64,000 bases of DNA from Tipula vernalis (lineage: Eukaryota > Arthropoda > Insecta > Diptera > Tipulidae): assembly GCA_958295665.1 (NCBI GenBank), contig OY282559.1, positions 267,072,057 to 267,136,056 of the forward strand. The letters run 5' to 3'. Shown one piece after another: positions 11,704 to 22,670 of this stretch; the first letter of the stretch is position 1, and each line of letters opens with the position of its first letter. A model generated the notes under the pieces. That model was given only the letters and a program-made list of their open reading frames with translations. It searched no databases and was not told the origin of the DNA. Position numbers and translations under genes: made by a program.

Positions 11704-12105
11704 TATACGAAGAACAAAATTCTTGATAAATATTCCATAGAGAATAAGAACTTTATAAACTTTTAGAATATGTATTGCTCAAGCACACAAAAAAAATTAT
11801 TTTACTACGCCAACCGTCATACCATATTTCCACTGAACTCTAAATAAATGTAGAAAAACCATATCGGCAGTTGTTTCGTTTAAAAAACCTATCGGCAATC
11901 GGTTTTTATTACTGTTTTTTGCTTAATAATAAAAAATTGATTACATTAAAAAACGATTAAAAAATCGGAAAAACTGAATCAAGAAAAATTGATTTTCGAT
12001 TCAATCGATCTTTTTGCATATGCATGTTGTAAATCATCGAAAAGATTGATTTTGCAAATCGATTCAGATCGGATCAACAAAAATCGATTCAAAAAATCCC
12101 TAGAA

Positions 12106-13703
12106 CCAATTTAAATTGTAAAAACAATCAAAATTGGGAACGCCATTCTTACTTAAAGCAATGAACTTACAATGTGATCGTGTTTTTTAGACTGAAAGTA
12201 CTAACAATGAACGATCTTTTGCGTGAACTTAAAGCAAAAGATTTCTCCCGATCTTTTATCCTAATTAAAAATAATCTGGGAACTGTACCTAAACACGTTT
12301 CACGTCTCCAATATCATTATAAAAAACAGTGCCTAACAAATTTTTTTCGAAAGCCAAACCTTCTCCGATGTCGGAGTCTGTCCTTAATACAGTCCATTGA
12401 TTTTGTTGACAACGAGTTTCACAAGACGACATCGGTGTCTTTAATCGAAAATTAAGGAGTATCTACCGAACGAAATTTCGAAGTACACCACTAAATAATA
12501 CACACTGCCGTGCTTCTTAAATTTTTGCGGACCGTATAGTACGGTAACTCGCACAATTTCATAAATTTCAACGAACGGTACAAAATTAACGAATAACTCA
12601 TTGGCTATAAGCGACTCTTATGTCATTATTGTTAGTTTTTCTACTAAAACTTAAAGTACAGAAATAATATGCATTCTTCCTCAAAAATCAACTTACTCTT
12701 GTAAAAATCTCCAAAGAATCAACATATTTGAATAATGAACAAACGCTTCAAAATTGTTCGTCTTTATATCTGAAATAATTCACCTTTATACTTACAAAAG
12801 CTCTTATTGAAATAAGAATTTCGTATTTTACCTAGATAAACATCGTTCTATTGCAATTATTCCACTCTAAAGAAGAGAGATTATAATTTGAAATTGTAGG
12901 GATCTCACAACGCGAGATCACTAAGCTCCTTAAATAGTCCTTCGGGGGTTTTAAAAAAATTTCGAGTGACGTAGGAGGCGTTTCTGTCGAAATCCTGGTT
13001 TTGAAAATCCTGATTTTACGAAAAGCATGGAAGGCTATTTATGAATTTGTTGAATTGGATCAGATTCGTTCGTTTCTTATTTAAATCAAATATGAATCTA
13101 ATACTTCGAAGAATCGAATACTATCGAATCGAATTCGCAAATAAGTTTTTGAAAATTCTGGTTTTAAAAATCTTGATTGCAAAATTTTGGTTTTTGTGCG
13201 ATTTTTGAAAAAAAAAACCTAGCGTTTTGAAGTTTACATGCATTTTTTTAGTTTATCAATTTATGCTTTTATTTACATGAATTATTTGAATGTTATTACT
13301 ATTTGACGAAAACAACCAGACATACCGCTTGAAATTTCGTGTAAATTCTGATGTTTTCTGTGTCTTTTGAAATTTTAGAATATTTTATTCACAAAATTAT
13401 CTACAAAATAGTATGGTAATTATGGCGGTAAAAGAAATCCTTTAGACTTCCAACGTTGTAGATAAGTTCGATGAAAATTTTAGCGTTACTAAAACAAGTT
13501 CGGCCCGAAAGTTGAATTGATATCTGTGTTGCCTATGCAGATGACCTGACTTATAATTTTTGTTAGAGCGCACGAAAAACCAAGTGATGATCGCGGTTGC
13601 AGCATCATTAATGCACATGGATACCGTGAAAAATGTATCTAAGATCTTTGAGTAAGAATTAAGTCGAGATGTCTTACCCTACCGAGTTAAATTTACTGGC
13701 CAA
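12106..13703. other. AT-rich stretch without recognised genes
   Basis: A 93-codon plus-strand frame at 12174-12455 has no recognisable domain, and I do not call it a gene. The rest shows only short chance frames and A/T runs. Confidence 0.45.
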
Positions 13704-13718
13704 TAACTGATTTGGTTT
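13704..13718. repeat. Target-site duplication of the Jockey-type insertion, 3' side
   Basis: The 15 bases taactgatttggttt occur here beside the poly(A) end of the minus-strand retrotransposon and again at 15986-16000 beside its truncated 5' end. The exact boundary with the T run is ambiguous by a few bases. Confidence 0.88.
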
Positions 13719-13810
13719 TTTTTTTTTTTTTTTTTTCCCTTTATTTAATATTACAACTGATTTACAAATCATTTAGTAATTTATCTTTCTTAAATGAAGA
13801 TTCACATTTG

Positions 13811-13839
13811 ACGGGCAGTAGCCCAATGGTTACTCCCGT
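13811..13839 (-). promoter_or_regulatory. Stem-loop in the 3' untranslated region of the retrotransposon
   Basis: On the minus strand, ACGGGAGTA pairs with TACTGCCCGT with a single bulged base around a 10-base loop. It lies between the stop codon and the poly(A) tail. In several non-LTR elements the reverse transcriptase recognises a 3' structure; a role of that kind here is inference. Confidence 0.5.
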
Positions 13840-13875
13840 TTGAATTTACATAGTAATTATTTTTCTCTATCCGAA

Positions 13876-15951
13876 TTAAATACAACTGCCCAATTCCAAA
13901 GGTTTCTGCCTTTGAAGTCTTCTTACTGCATTGGTGGTATCCAACAAACTTCGTATGTCTGCATTTTGGTGCCGAGATATCCGCTGAATGTGTTTCTTCG
14001 CATGATTTTGTATTTCTTCACTTACATATTCCATGTTTAAGTCCCTATGGAGGTTATCATTTCTAATGTACCATGGTGCGTTTACAATGCCACGCAGCAC
14101 TTTGTTTTGAAAACATTGAATCATTTGTACATTTGTCTTCTTGGTACAACCCCAAAGTTGAATACCGTAGGTCCATATTGGTTTAAGTATTTGCTGATAT
14201 AATAGCAATTTGTTATGTATTGTAAGCTCAGAGTTTCTACCTATTAGCCAATACATTTTCCTATATTTAATGTTCAATTCTTCTTTTTTCTTTTTAACAT
14301 GCTCTTTCCATCTAAGCTTGCAATCGAGAGTCATGCCGAGGTATTTGGCTGTATTTGCATTTGGAACCGGCCTTGAATTAAGTTTCACTGGAATCCAGTT
14401 AACTTTCTGGTTCGTGAAGTTTACGTGAACCGTCTTTGCTTCGTTTAGGCTAATGCGCCATTTCTTTGTCCAACTACTCACTGTGTCGGTTGCTTTTTGA
14501 AGTTTGGTCGTTGCTTCTGATATACACTTTCCAGTCGCCAGAATAGCTGTATCGTCTGCAAATGTTGCTATGGTGGCACCTTCTGTATTTGGCATATCTC
14601 TGGTGTACAAGATGTACAATATAGGACCCAGTACGCTACCCTGTGGTATGCCTGCTGATATTCTCTTTAGTTCAGAGTACTCTTGGTTATATTTTACACG
14701 GAAATGTCGGTCTGCGATATAAGATTTAAGAATTTGATAGAATTGCTTAGGTAGATCTCGATGCAATTTAAATTCAAGTCCTTGGTGCCAAACTTTGTCG
14801 AAAGCTTGTGCTACATCTAAGAAGATGCTGGAGCATATCTTCTTATTCTCAAGTGAGTCTTCGATTATATCCGTTATTCTGTGAACTTGTTCTATCGTAG
14901 AGTGATTTTCTCTAAATCCAAATTGGTGTGGTGGAATCAAATTTCTCTCTTCTATTATTGGCTTGAGTCTCTTGAGCAATAATTTTTCAAATAATTTTGA
15001 AATTACAGGAAGTAGTGAAATCGGTCTGTACGACTTTTTATCGTTCGCTGGTTTGCCTGGTTTAGGGATCATAATTACTTCAGCAACCTTCCATTGCCGT
15101 GGGACATATTTTAGTCTGAAGACAGCATTGATAATTTGAACCAATTTTCGTAGTCCCTTCTCGGGAATGGCTTTTACGACTTGTCCAGTAATTAAATCAT
15201 ATCCTGGAGCTTTTTTTGCGTTCAAATTACACTTGATCTCATTTTTTAATTCCTGTAATGTTACACATCGAATATTATATTCATCAATTTTGCTAATTGT
15301 TATTATGTTTTCATCTGCTGTTTGCCTAAGTAGCGGTTGAAAGGTGTCTTCCAAGTGAGCTGCAAATAAAATAGCTTTTTGCTTGTCACTTTTGGCCCAG
15401 GTTCCTTCTCCATTTTTAATAGGTGGCACATGCATTTTAGTTCTTTTTAATCCCTTTGTTGCTTTCCAAAGAGAGTAATCAGTATCTTTATGTTCGGTGA
15501 GACCATTTAAGTACTTGTTGATAGTTTCATTCTTAATTTCTTTTATAAGTTGTTTTAGTTTATTGCATAGAAAATTGAGGATTTTTTTGTTTTCCGGGGC
15601 GCGTGTCCTTTGCCAGGTTTTTCTTGCCTTCCGTTTCTCTCTAACTAACTCCCTGACCTCAATAGGATCATTTTGATTCCTACGGGATTCGGTGTGACTA
15701 ACAGGAGAACTTTCCCATGCTGCTTGTTGAATAGTACTGTTAAATACCTCTAGTTCGTCTTCCAACTGTACCGGTGTTTTAATCGGCACTCGTAGATTTG
15801 TTTGCATTTCAATTAGTTCTTGGAATAAGTCCCAGTTAGTTCTATTATTTGTTAATTTAGGCAGGTTATCCTTATTAATTATCATTGTGCTGAGTGTCAT
15901 GATAACAGGTGTATGATCGGAATATATCCCTTCGCTGTTTTCGATGTACAT
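13876..15951 (-). CDS. Jockey-type ORF2 fragment: reverse transcriptase with C-terminal domain
   Basis: This is the reverse transcriptase of a Jockey-clade non-LTR element, uninterrupted for 691 codons. Residues 11-13 (SDH) are the last conserved part of the apurinic-like endonuclease. The reverse transcriptase follows: SYRPISLLPVISKLFEK (about 307-323), HQFGFRENHST (342-352), motif A SIFLDVAQAFDKVW with catalytic Asp 379, AGIPQGSVLGPILY (433-446), and FADD at 464-467 with the other catalytic Asp pair. The thumb reads KYLGMTLDCKLRWKEH (536-551), and the C-terminus WGCTKKTNVQ...ILQ-type tail is also Jockey-like. The Met used as start is internal: the frame is open to the 5' truncation near 15984. 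Enzymatic residues look intact. It overlaps no other gene. Confidence 0.93.
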   Translation of the reverse strand: MYIENSEGIYSDHTPVIMTLSTMIINKDNLPKLTNNRTNWDLFQELIEMQTNLRVPIKTPVQLEDELEVFNSTIQQAAWESSPVSHTESRRNQNDPIEVRELVREKRKARKTWQRTRAPENKKILNFLCNKLKQLIKEIKNETINKYLNGLTEHKDTDYSLWKATKGLKRTKMHVPPIKNGEGTWAKSDKQKAILFAAHLEDTFQPLLRQTADENIITISKIDEYNIRCVTLQELKNEIKCNLNAKKAPGYDLITGQVVKAIPEKGLRKLVQIINAVFRLKYVPRQWKVAEVIMIPKPGKPANDKKSYRPISLLPVISKLFEKLLLKRLKPIIEERNLIPPHQFGFRENHSTIEQVHRITDIIEDSLENKKICSSIFLDVAQAFDKVWHQGLEFKLHRDLPKQFYQILKSYIADRHFRVKYNQEYSELKRISAGIPQGSVLGPILYILYTRDMPNTEGATIATFADDTAILATGKCISEATTKLQKATDTVSSWTKKWRISLNEAKTVHVNFTNQKVNWIPVKLNSRPVPNANTAKYLGMTLDCKLRWKEHVKKKKEELNIKYRKMYWLIGRNSELTIHNKLLLYQQILKPIWTYGIQLWGCTKKTNVQMIQCFQNKVLRGIVNAPWYIRNDNLHRDLNMEYVSEEIQNHAKKHIQRISRHQNADIRSLLDTTNAVRRLQRQKPLELGSCI

Positions 15952-16000
15952 GTAATCCTCGAAGATCCCTTTCGTTACATAAAACTAACTGATTTGGTTT

Positions 16001-18835
16001 GATATTTTCACAACAGTGTCGCTAAAATCATACTTACAATTACAATCATGAATCATTTTTGACAAAAAGTGTTGCGGGTATAGATTTCCAAATCTATTGT
16101 TGGTACTAAAGATGAGCCAGACGTTAATTTATCTGCGCATGTCAATATTTAATATATCAACCGTAAGTTGGGTTATAGTTTAACCATGCATAAATCTGGT
16201 AGATTTCTTCATCATAATTGTTCATTTGCTGGTCTATTCGTACCACTGTTTCAAGCACTGCAATTCGTCAATGTTAATCAAATCAACATTAAAAATACTA
16301 AATAGAAAATCTCGAAGTAGTAAATAATTTACTACGGTAAATGTAGATTTTTAGTGTTCGTTTTTGTTAAATTACGCATTTTTATCTATTTTTTATCTAA
16401 ACAAGAAACATTTACCTTTTTTATTTCGTTTACCCCCCATAAAAAAGGTAAATGAAGAATTCGATCGTAGCGTAAAAAGTACATCATGCAAGCAACCTCT
16501 ATAAAAATGACAACTAAAACAAAAAGCATCCTCGCGAGGATTGTTCAAATTGTTCATAGGAAATACTGATAGTGATTTGAAAACAGTGGATGTTCGTATT
16601 TTGTTAGCTTTTGTGTATCCGAGATAGCTTTGATTTCCGAGACCATTTACTTAATTGCTTTTTTTTAAATAGCAATGGTTTATTAAACCAATACCAGCGA
16701 AAATACCCGATAACTCGAAATCCACGAAATCTACGAAATTACAATGCTATACTGTTTTATAGCCAAACCGCATTGAGCAAAGGCTTAGTTCTGTGATAAA
16801 TAAAGGCATCCCTTTGTTTAATATTTTTTATCGTTTTATCGAGTCAACATTTTACATTCAAATTAACTATTGACCAGAAATTTGTTTTAAAGAAAATTCT
16901 TAATTGGAAGGACGAAAGAAGTCACAAATGGATTAATAACATTATTTTTTAGTGCCTGCACTAATAACGAATTTCAAAAATCCTTAGAACAAGGTTTATC
17001 CGCTTAAAGTGTTAAATGTCTATTATCCCAGATAAGAATATCAGTTGCTTCAAGAAGAATAATCTCTTGGCATATCATATTTTTCCTGTGGTTCCATCTT
17101 ACATTTAACAAAAAAAAACAATTAGTGGAGACATATTTTAGCCGTCAAACCAACGTTGCCCGTAAATTTTTAATATTCGCCGTATTTCTCCTTCAACAAC
17201 AAAAAATTGAAGAACTTGTTGCTTTCGGATCAATATTTTAGTACGAGTAGTTAAGAAATACAGCTATTAAATTTACCATATTTTTCAAATTAATATTTTA
17301 TTCAAATTTCATATTAATTCTTGCTGTTCTAATTAAACTGTTTTTGAATTTTTTTGAAATGATAGCAAAATGATTCATTGAAAATGACAAATTTCCGAAA
17401 AGTTAATTTACTGAAAACGTAATTCACCGAAGACACTGTCGAGTTTTTCCGAAGTTTTGGAAATCATCGAATATTATTCAGGGTTTATAAAAATGGACCT
17501 AGATTTTTAGTTTTTCACTATAAAGCGCTATTGCCATGTTATCCGATCGGCTGTTCCAATATTTCTAGAGTAAAATGGACGTAATATTCTTTCTAGTGAT
17601 ATTGGCATGATTATTTAAGCAAGTTGATTTAATGTATAGTTTACCTAGTCGAAGGCGTTCGATAGAATCTCTCAAGGAAACCATCATGGGGATTTTCTAT
17701 TTACAATACTAACGATTAAAATAAATGCTTGTTTGAGGGAGCCTAAAATGGGTTGCGCTTTGTTATAAGCTGATTTTTACTATAGAGAGTACAATTATGT
17801 TAGTATATATGTCAGAATCTTGATATAGTGCTGTCTTAATCTCATGAATATATTATGAATGGAGATCAAATCTCGACTTCCATCAATTGTACCCAAACTA
17901 TTTCCCATTTTTTCCTTAATGGATCGAAACCAACTATTTTTCACCTATTCGTAAATAGAAAATGGGAATTAGAGGAAAACACAAAAGGCACACTTTCCAA
18001 GCATAGGACAAATAAAAATCGACAACAAATATCCCATAATTTTGAAGCGTGTGTCCAAAATATACTTACGCATAATAAAACTGTTTTTTTCTAATACGAA
18101 TAACTTTTCAATTGTGCTAGAACCAAAAACCAAAAAGGCACTAATCAAGCTCAATAGAACCTGTTTTAAAAAAATAAAACCATGAATTTGAATTCTTATA
18201 ATAAAAAAATGTAAATGTTTCTGCTTTTTCAAAATATGTATTACATCGAACTAAATAGTTTTGAAATTTACTCAATAGCTCTTGAGTCGCACTAGATAAA
18301 AACTTAAAACGAAGTTTATTGAAATTCCTTTCAGAACATGTCTATAGGTATTATTTGTCTTTAAATATATTATTGAAGGTGATGGAGAAGGGTTTATTTA
18401 TTACGTACATCCGTGGAGGTTTGGACTGGAAAACTCCAGAATTCCGTATTATTGGAGCCAATATCCCTCTAGAATTCCTTATTATTAGTGTTGTTTTTAT
18501 TTCGAGGAACAGGCATATTTGTTTCTCATTTAGAGCGATTCGATTGATGTTAATTTGAGTCTTTTTTCAGTTTCTAGCTCTAGGATGGTTCAAAAGTTAT
18601 TCAAATTAGAAAAACCTTTTATACCTATTTTACTGCATTTACCTATTTTAACATGAAATTATCGCCAAAGGAGACCCTTGATCCGTGCGTTACGCTTAAT
18701 GATTTTTTCATTACCAGCAGAGGCCTGCTTTGAAATTGTTGTATTTTAGTTTCGATTATTGCCTACTTTCTAAAAATATAATATCGATTTACCTTACCGT
18801 ATTAGAAAAGCCGCATTAAACAAAAATCGGGCTTA
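16001..18835. other. AT-rich stretch without recognised genes; one perfect hairpin
   Basis: No coding motif was recognised. A perfect 14-bp stem (tttaccttttttat at 16411-16424 with its complement at 16439-16452) encloses a 14-base loop. Several short frames, such as one at 17855-18094, look random. Confidence 0.5.
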
Positions 18836-18929
18836 AACGCTTCACCCATTGGGGAACGAAAATCGGGTTTAGTTTTTTTCGATATACATAATTCCAAAAT
18901 TATTGCTTTGTACTATGGGTGCCTTCAAA

Positions 18930-19150
18930 AATTCAGTTGACCGCGCAGATAATGCAGCTTTGCATTAAATAAATTAATTCTGCTTCAAAAAACTCATAAC
19001 TCAACATTTGAAAATCAAATTTATGAATGCAACCATAAGGAGAATTTGTAGTCTTTTAAAACTGCCTGCATTAATACAATTTCGACTGCAATAGATGGTA
19101 CTGACTGTAATATTGACCGCAATGACTGCGCAGTCGCTGAACTTTTGACA
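18930..19150. repeat. Dispersed repeat, copy 1
   Basis: This segment aligns by eye with 32341-32560 in the same orientation, sharing blocks such as attcagttg with gcagataatgcagc, actgcctgcattaat and aatgactgcaatg or its variants. Similarity is perhaps 70 percent. No coding capacity is seen. Confidence 0.6.
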
Positions 19151-19178
19151 GTCCCCAATTTAAAACATTCAAGAAAAA

Positions 19179-19278
19179 TTTAATTGGCTGAGAAAATGGA
19201 AATTTAATTTTTTTTTTGTTTGAAAAAAAATCATTTCGAACCGAAAAAATTGAATTTGCATTTTCTCGGCCAATTAAA
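19179..19278. repeat. Nested palindrome
   Basis: A 26-base arm at 19179-19204 (with core taattggctgagaaaatg) is repeated inverted at 19253-19278 with two mismatches, around a centre rich in A and T runs. It sits inside the larger inverted-repeat element at 18838-19414. Confidence 0.7.
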
Positions 19279-19414
19279 AATTATTTGAATTTTTTAAATT
19301 GAAAATAGTATTATACATTTGGTCAAGACCAGACAATTTTATTTAAGTAATAATTTTGGAATTATATAGAAAAAACTAAACCCCATTTTTCTTTTCGTTT
19401 TTCAATGGGAAAGC

Positions 19415-21600
19415 ACTTTAGAAAGGGAATTGGTCAAAAGTTTTATTTTTTTAATCGATGAATTTTTACGTAGATTAAGAATTCGACTAGTCCTGAGTTC
19501 GGATGAATTGGGGAAGGGTGACAATTTCACCCCTTTTAGGGGTTGAGGTTGTTTTACATTCTAGGAAAAAACAGTAATTGATAAAGTTGTTCTACGGGAA
19601 ACTTCCTAATGATATACATAGTGGGTTATTTAATTTATTTCTTTTAGACAAAGAAATTCGAGTAAGGAAAGATAATCCAGGCGAATTAGACAAAAATATG
19701 GGTTTTTGAAAGTAATAAATTGGACAGAAGCTTTTTGTTAATCATTGCATTTTGTCAGGTAGATTCGATGAGCCCCGAGCTCAGTATAAATAATTTAATT
19801 GTTTTGAATTAAATCGATAAAGAGCCATTTAGGAAATGGGGCCAAATGGACCCATTTTAAAGTCATAAAGCTAAAAATTATTTTGAAAATTAGAAATTTA
19901 AAAAGCGAAACCGAGGAATTATGATAATTTTTAGGTCTTTGATAAAACTACCGTCAATAATTAAAAAAATAGAATTAAATAACCAACTACATTCTTAATA
20001 TGTCATACAGGAAATTTTCCGCAAAATAACTTTAACAAATGATATTTTTTCCTAAAATGCAAAATAACTAAATAAATGTGTAAATATCCCCTTTTTTCGA
20101 CCACTTTCCATTTGTCCGAGCTCGGGCCTCATCAATCAAATTTTTAATCTGTATGAAAAAATATATCGATTAAAAAACGTTTTGACCAATTTATATCCTC
20201 TATAAACCCTAATTTTGCAGGACTCCATGGGTAGTGGAAAAATCCATTGCATCAATTTCATTGCATTATTCTTTATATTTAATTTGTTCTGTTTGGAAAG
20301 GGTTTTTTAGAAACTGGCTCGTTCTTTTCGATTTTAAAATCTTGTTTTGATAGGCCAATGGACTTAAAAAATCGGTCCATAACAACAACAAAACTAAGTA
20401 AGCCCAAAAATGAGAAGGAACAAATGAAGTTCGAGTGACCAATTCAGACAAAAAATTTTTTATGGTGAAATATCAATTCATCCTTAAAACATGGACCAAG
20501 TCCGCGACATCAAATTTCTTTAAAATGAATAAATTTTACTCGGGTTTCATTCAGTTTTCAAAAACTTGCCGTCTTGGGCCCAATCGGCGAAATTTAATTC
20601 AGGAAAAGATAAGCCAACAATTTCAAATTCTCAACTAGATATGTATATGCGTTCAATTAGACACTTTAAATTTTACTTCTGTCGTTCGTCCTGAGACTCA
20701 CACCACTTATTTTCTTAAAATTTCATTTTCAATTTTAATGTTGTCTAATTAATTCAATTTATTATTGTTCGTGAAATTCGTCTTAAATTTGTCTCACTAA
20801 TGATTTTGTCAATCACTTATCAACAATATCCAATTCTTGCATCAAAAGATTCCAAACCAAATAGTTAAGCTCTTCATGCCTTACAGCGTTAAAATTTTTT
20901 AAATGTAGCGTCCAATGTTTCATTCTCCAGGAGTCCCACCCCACAGGTTCGAGAAGATAGAGCCATCAGATTCAAGGAACTGCCATCTAATAGTCCTGTC
21001 TGACAAATTCCGCTCTATTTAGGATGATTCGGCTTCGTTTACTTCTTTAGCGATCAAAAAATGATGATGTATCAATGTTCCATGACATGATGTCAGTATT
21101 CGATAAGGGCATTTCATTATTTTTTGCTTATTTCAGTAATATTTAGAAAATTATTAAACAAACTAAGATAAGACCGAAACAAAGCAGCAAGAGGCCTTGT
21201 AAACATTTTGAAACTCTAAAATAGTAGGGCAAAAAGGCAGATTGGAACAAATTTGAAAATCAAAGTGCAAACTAGAAGCAATCAATAATTTATGATAAGC
21301 CATTGTAAACATAAATAATTAACAAATTTAATAACAAAACAAAATAAAAAATGACGTGATTCGCGAGGCTCTAAACATTTTAATAAATATTTTACTCAAG
21401 TCTCGTATGTACATGACAGATTGCAAACAAAAAAAGTAATAATAAACCGTTAATCCACTAAACACAAATTAATCGTTATCAATTTTGCCTTCAATGATAT
21501 TTTGCAACATGTACTAATCTTCTTGATTGGGTTTGTTACAAAAATTGTAAGGTTGTTGACATCATATAGTTATAGGCAACAAATTAATTTTTATAATTTA
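19415..21600. other. AT-rich stretch without recognised genes
   Basis: Only short chance frames were found. No transposase motif, RNA gene or clear inverted repeat was recognised. Confidence 0.45.
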
Positions 21601-21601
21601 T

Positions 21602-21630
21602 TCTTATTATTATTATTATTATTATTATCA
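21602..21630. repeat. (TTA)n microsatellite
   Basis: About nine consecutive TTA units. Shorter runs of TTA or AAT occur near 22860 and 24365-24425. Confidence 0.9.
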
Positions 21631-21926
21631 TTATAGATACAAACATTAATTTTTCTTTCTTCTATTTCATTTTAAACGATCATCTTCATCAACATCGGAA
21701 AGAATAACAAAAAAAAAAAAAAAAATCTCATCGATCGCGGATTATTATTATTGAGCATTCATATTTTATATTTTGTGTGTACTATAAAAAGTATAGTGTA
21801 TAAAATACTATAAAATTTTTACAGTTGTGTCTTTTATTAAATACAAACACATATACACGAAGTGATCGCTTATGATCGTCGAAATATACAAATAAAAAAA
21901 AAAAATAATAAAATTGGAGTATCAAC

Positions 21927-22662
21927 CAGTGCTGCCAGATCGTAAGATTTATCTTTTTTTGAAAGATTTTTTGCCCGTGAAAAAGATAAAAAGGTTTTCT
22001 TCAAAATAAAAAGATTTTCTTTAAAATTAATTTGAATGTATCTAAAATAATCTTTTTATAACAGCAAGCTTTTCCAGATGTTTTAAGGAATATGTAATAC
22101 GTTTTCTAAACATACGGTTTATTATTAAACAAATAGGAAATCGAAATAACCACCATTTTACTATCATCAAACGATAAAGTAGAGTTTCGGTTCCACTGTC
22201 AACAGGTTTACTTGAAGATATCACACGTAATCACCTAATTAATAAAATTAATTTTGGGGACAAATGATAACAGGCTTTGGATTCTCTTGTATATTAAATA
22301 AAAAAACCTAAGTTGTTCAAATTTTTTTTTGAAAACAAAAAAAATCCTTTGTCTTTTCTCCTAACATCATTAATCAGGATTACTTCCAAATTGCCGACGA
22401 TGAATTGGCAAATTAAATTGTTGAATTTTTCAGAATTAAAACTGAACGATTTTTGAATTTAAAATTGTTCGATGCAGTTTATGTTTTCCTAATTTGAAGC
22501 GAGCTAATATGGCCATTTTAACGATTTCTGCGGCAACGGCGAACGTGGAGCCTACTTTCTCGAAATTTAATAGAAAAGAAATTAAAAAAAGATTTAATGA
22601 CTCAAAAAAAGATTTTTTTTTCAAATTAAAAAGATTTTATAAAAAATAATCTGGCAGCACTG
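21927..22662 (+). mobile_element. Non-autonomous hAT element (736 bp) with 8-bp target duplication
   Basis: Terminal inverted repeats cagtgctgccagat (21927-21940) and atctggcagcactg (22649-22662) are perfect over 14 bp. They are flanked by identical 8-bp sequences gtatcaac at 21919-21926 and 22663-22670, the duplication length of hAT elements. The interior near the right end (about 22507-22570, plus strand) reads NMAILTISAATANVEPTFSKFN, which matches the hAT dimerisation block 'P..sa..ER.FS.l..ik'. The critical ER is EP here and the rest of the transposase is absent, so this is a deletion derivative of a larger hAT. Inner sequence next to each end is rich in the word aaaaagatttt. Confidence 0.9.
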
Positions 22663-22670
22663 GTATCAAC

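Larger units (their letters stand above)
9270..12105 (-). mobile_element. hAT element relic with subterminal repeats
   Basis: The outer parts of this block, 9283-9412 and about 11985-12090, share many copies of two words, AATCGATT-like and AGATCGGAT-like, in both orientations, while the middle encodes a BED-finger hAT transposase. Repeated subterminal words are typical of hAT ends, where they bind transposase. The right end reads, outside-in, tagggattttttgaatcg, close to common hAT termini. No matching terminus or 8-bp target duplication was found on the left, so that end is truncated or eroded. Confidence 0.7.
13719..15985 (-). mobile_element. Jockey-type non-LTR retrotransposon, 5'-truncated recent insertion
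   Basis: All hallmarks of target-primed insertion are visible: an uninterrupted T run (13716-13736) that is a poly(A) tail on the minus strand, a short 3' untranslated region with a stem-loop, one long open reading frame, and an identical 15-bp duplication on both sides. The 5' end is cut within the endonuclease domain; the coding frame can be followed back from the Met at 15951 to the very edge of the insertion (FYVTKGIFEDY). An uninterrupted frame and identical duplication imply a young insertion. Lacking ORF1 and most of the endonuclease, this copy cannot move by itself. Confidence 0.93.
18838..19414. mobile_element. Inverted-repeat element with long arms (about 577 bp)
   Basis: About 66 bases at 18838-18904 (starting gcttcacccattgggg and running through aatcgggtttag and cataattccaaaattatt) reappear inverted at 19349-19414 with scattered differences. 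The interior has no reading frame. It holds a second palindrome (19179-19278) and a 220-bp segment that resembles another place in this window (32341-32560). The layout fits a non-autonomous foldback element; no flanking duplication could be settled. Confidence 0.65.

Noticed and set aside
12174..12455. 93-codon plus-strand reading frame next to the hAT relic
   Set aside because: No recognisable domain, no family resemblance and AT-rich composition like its surroundings; not called as a gene.
16605..16640. A short frame starting CIRDS, similar to a peptide known from translated sequencing-adapter contamination
   Set aside because: The nucleotides here (tgtgtatccgagatagc) differ from the Tn5 mosaic-end adapter at many positions, so the protein resemblance is chance.
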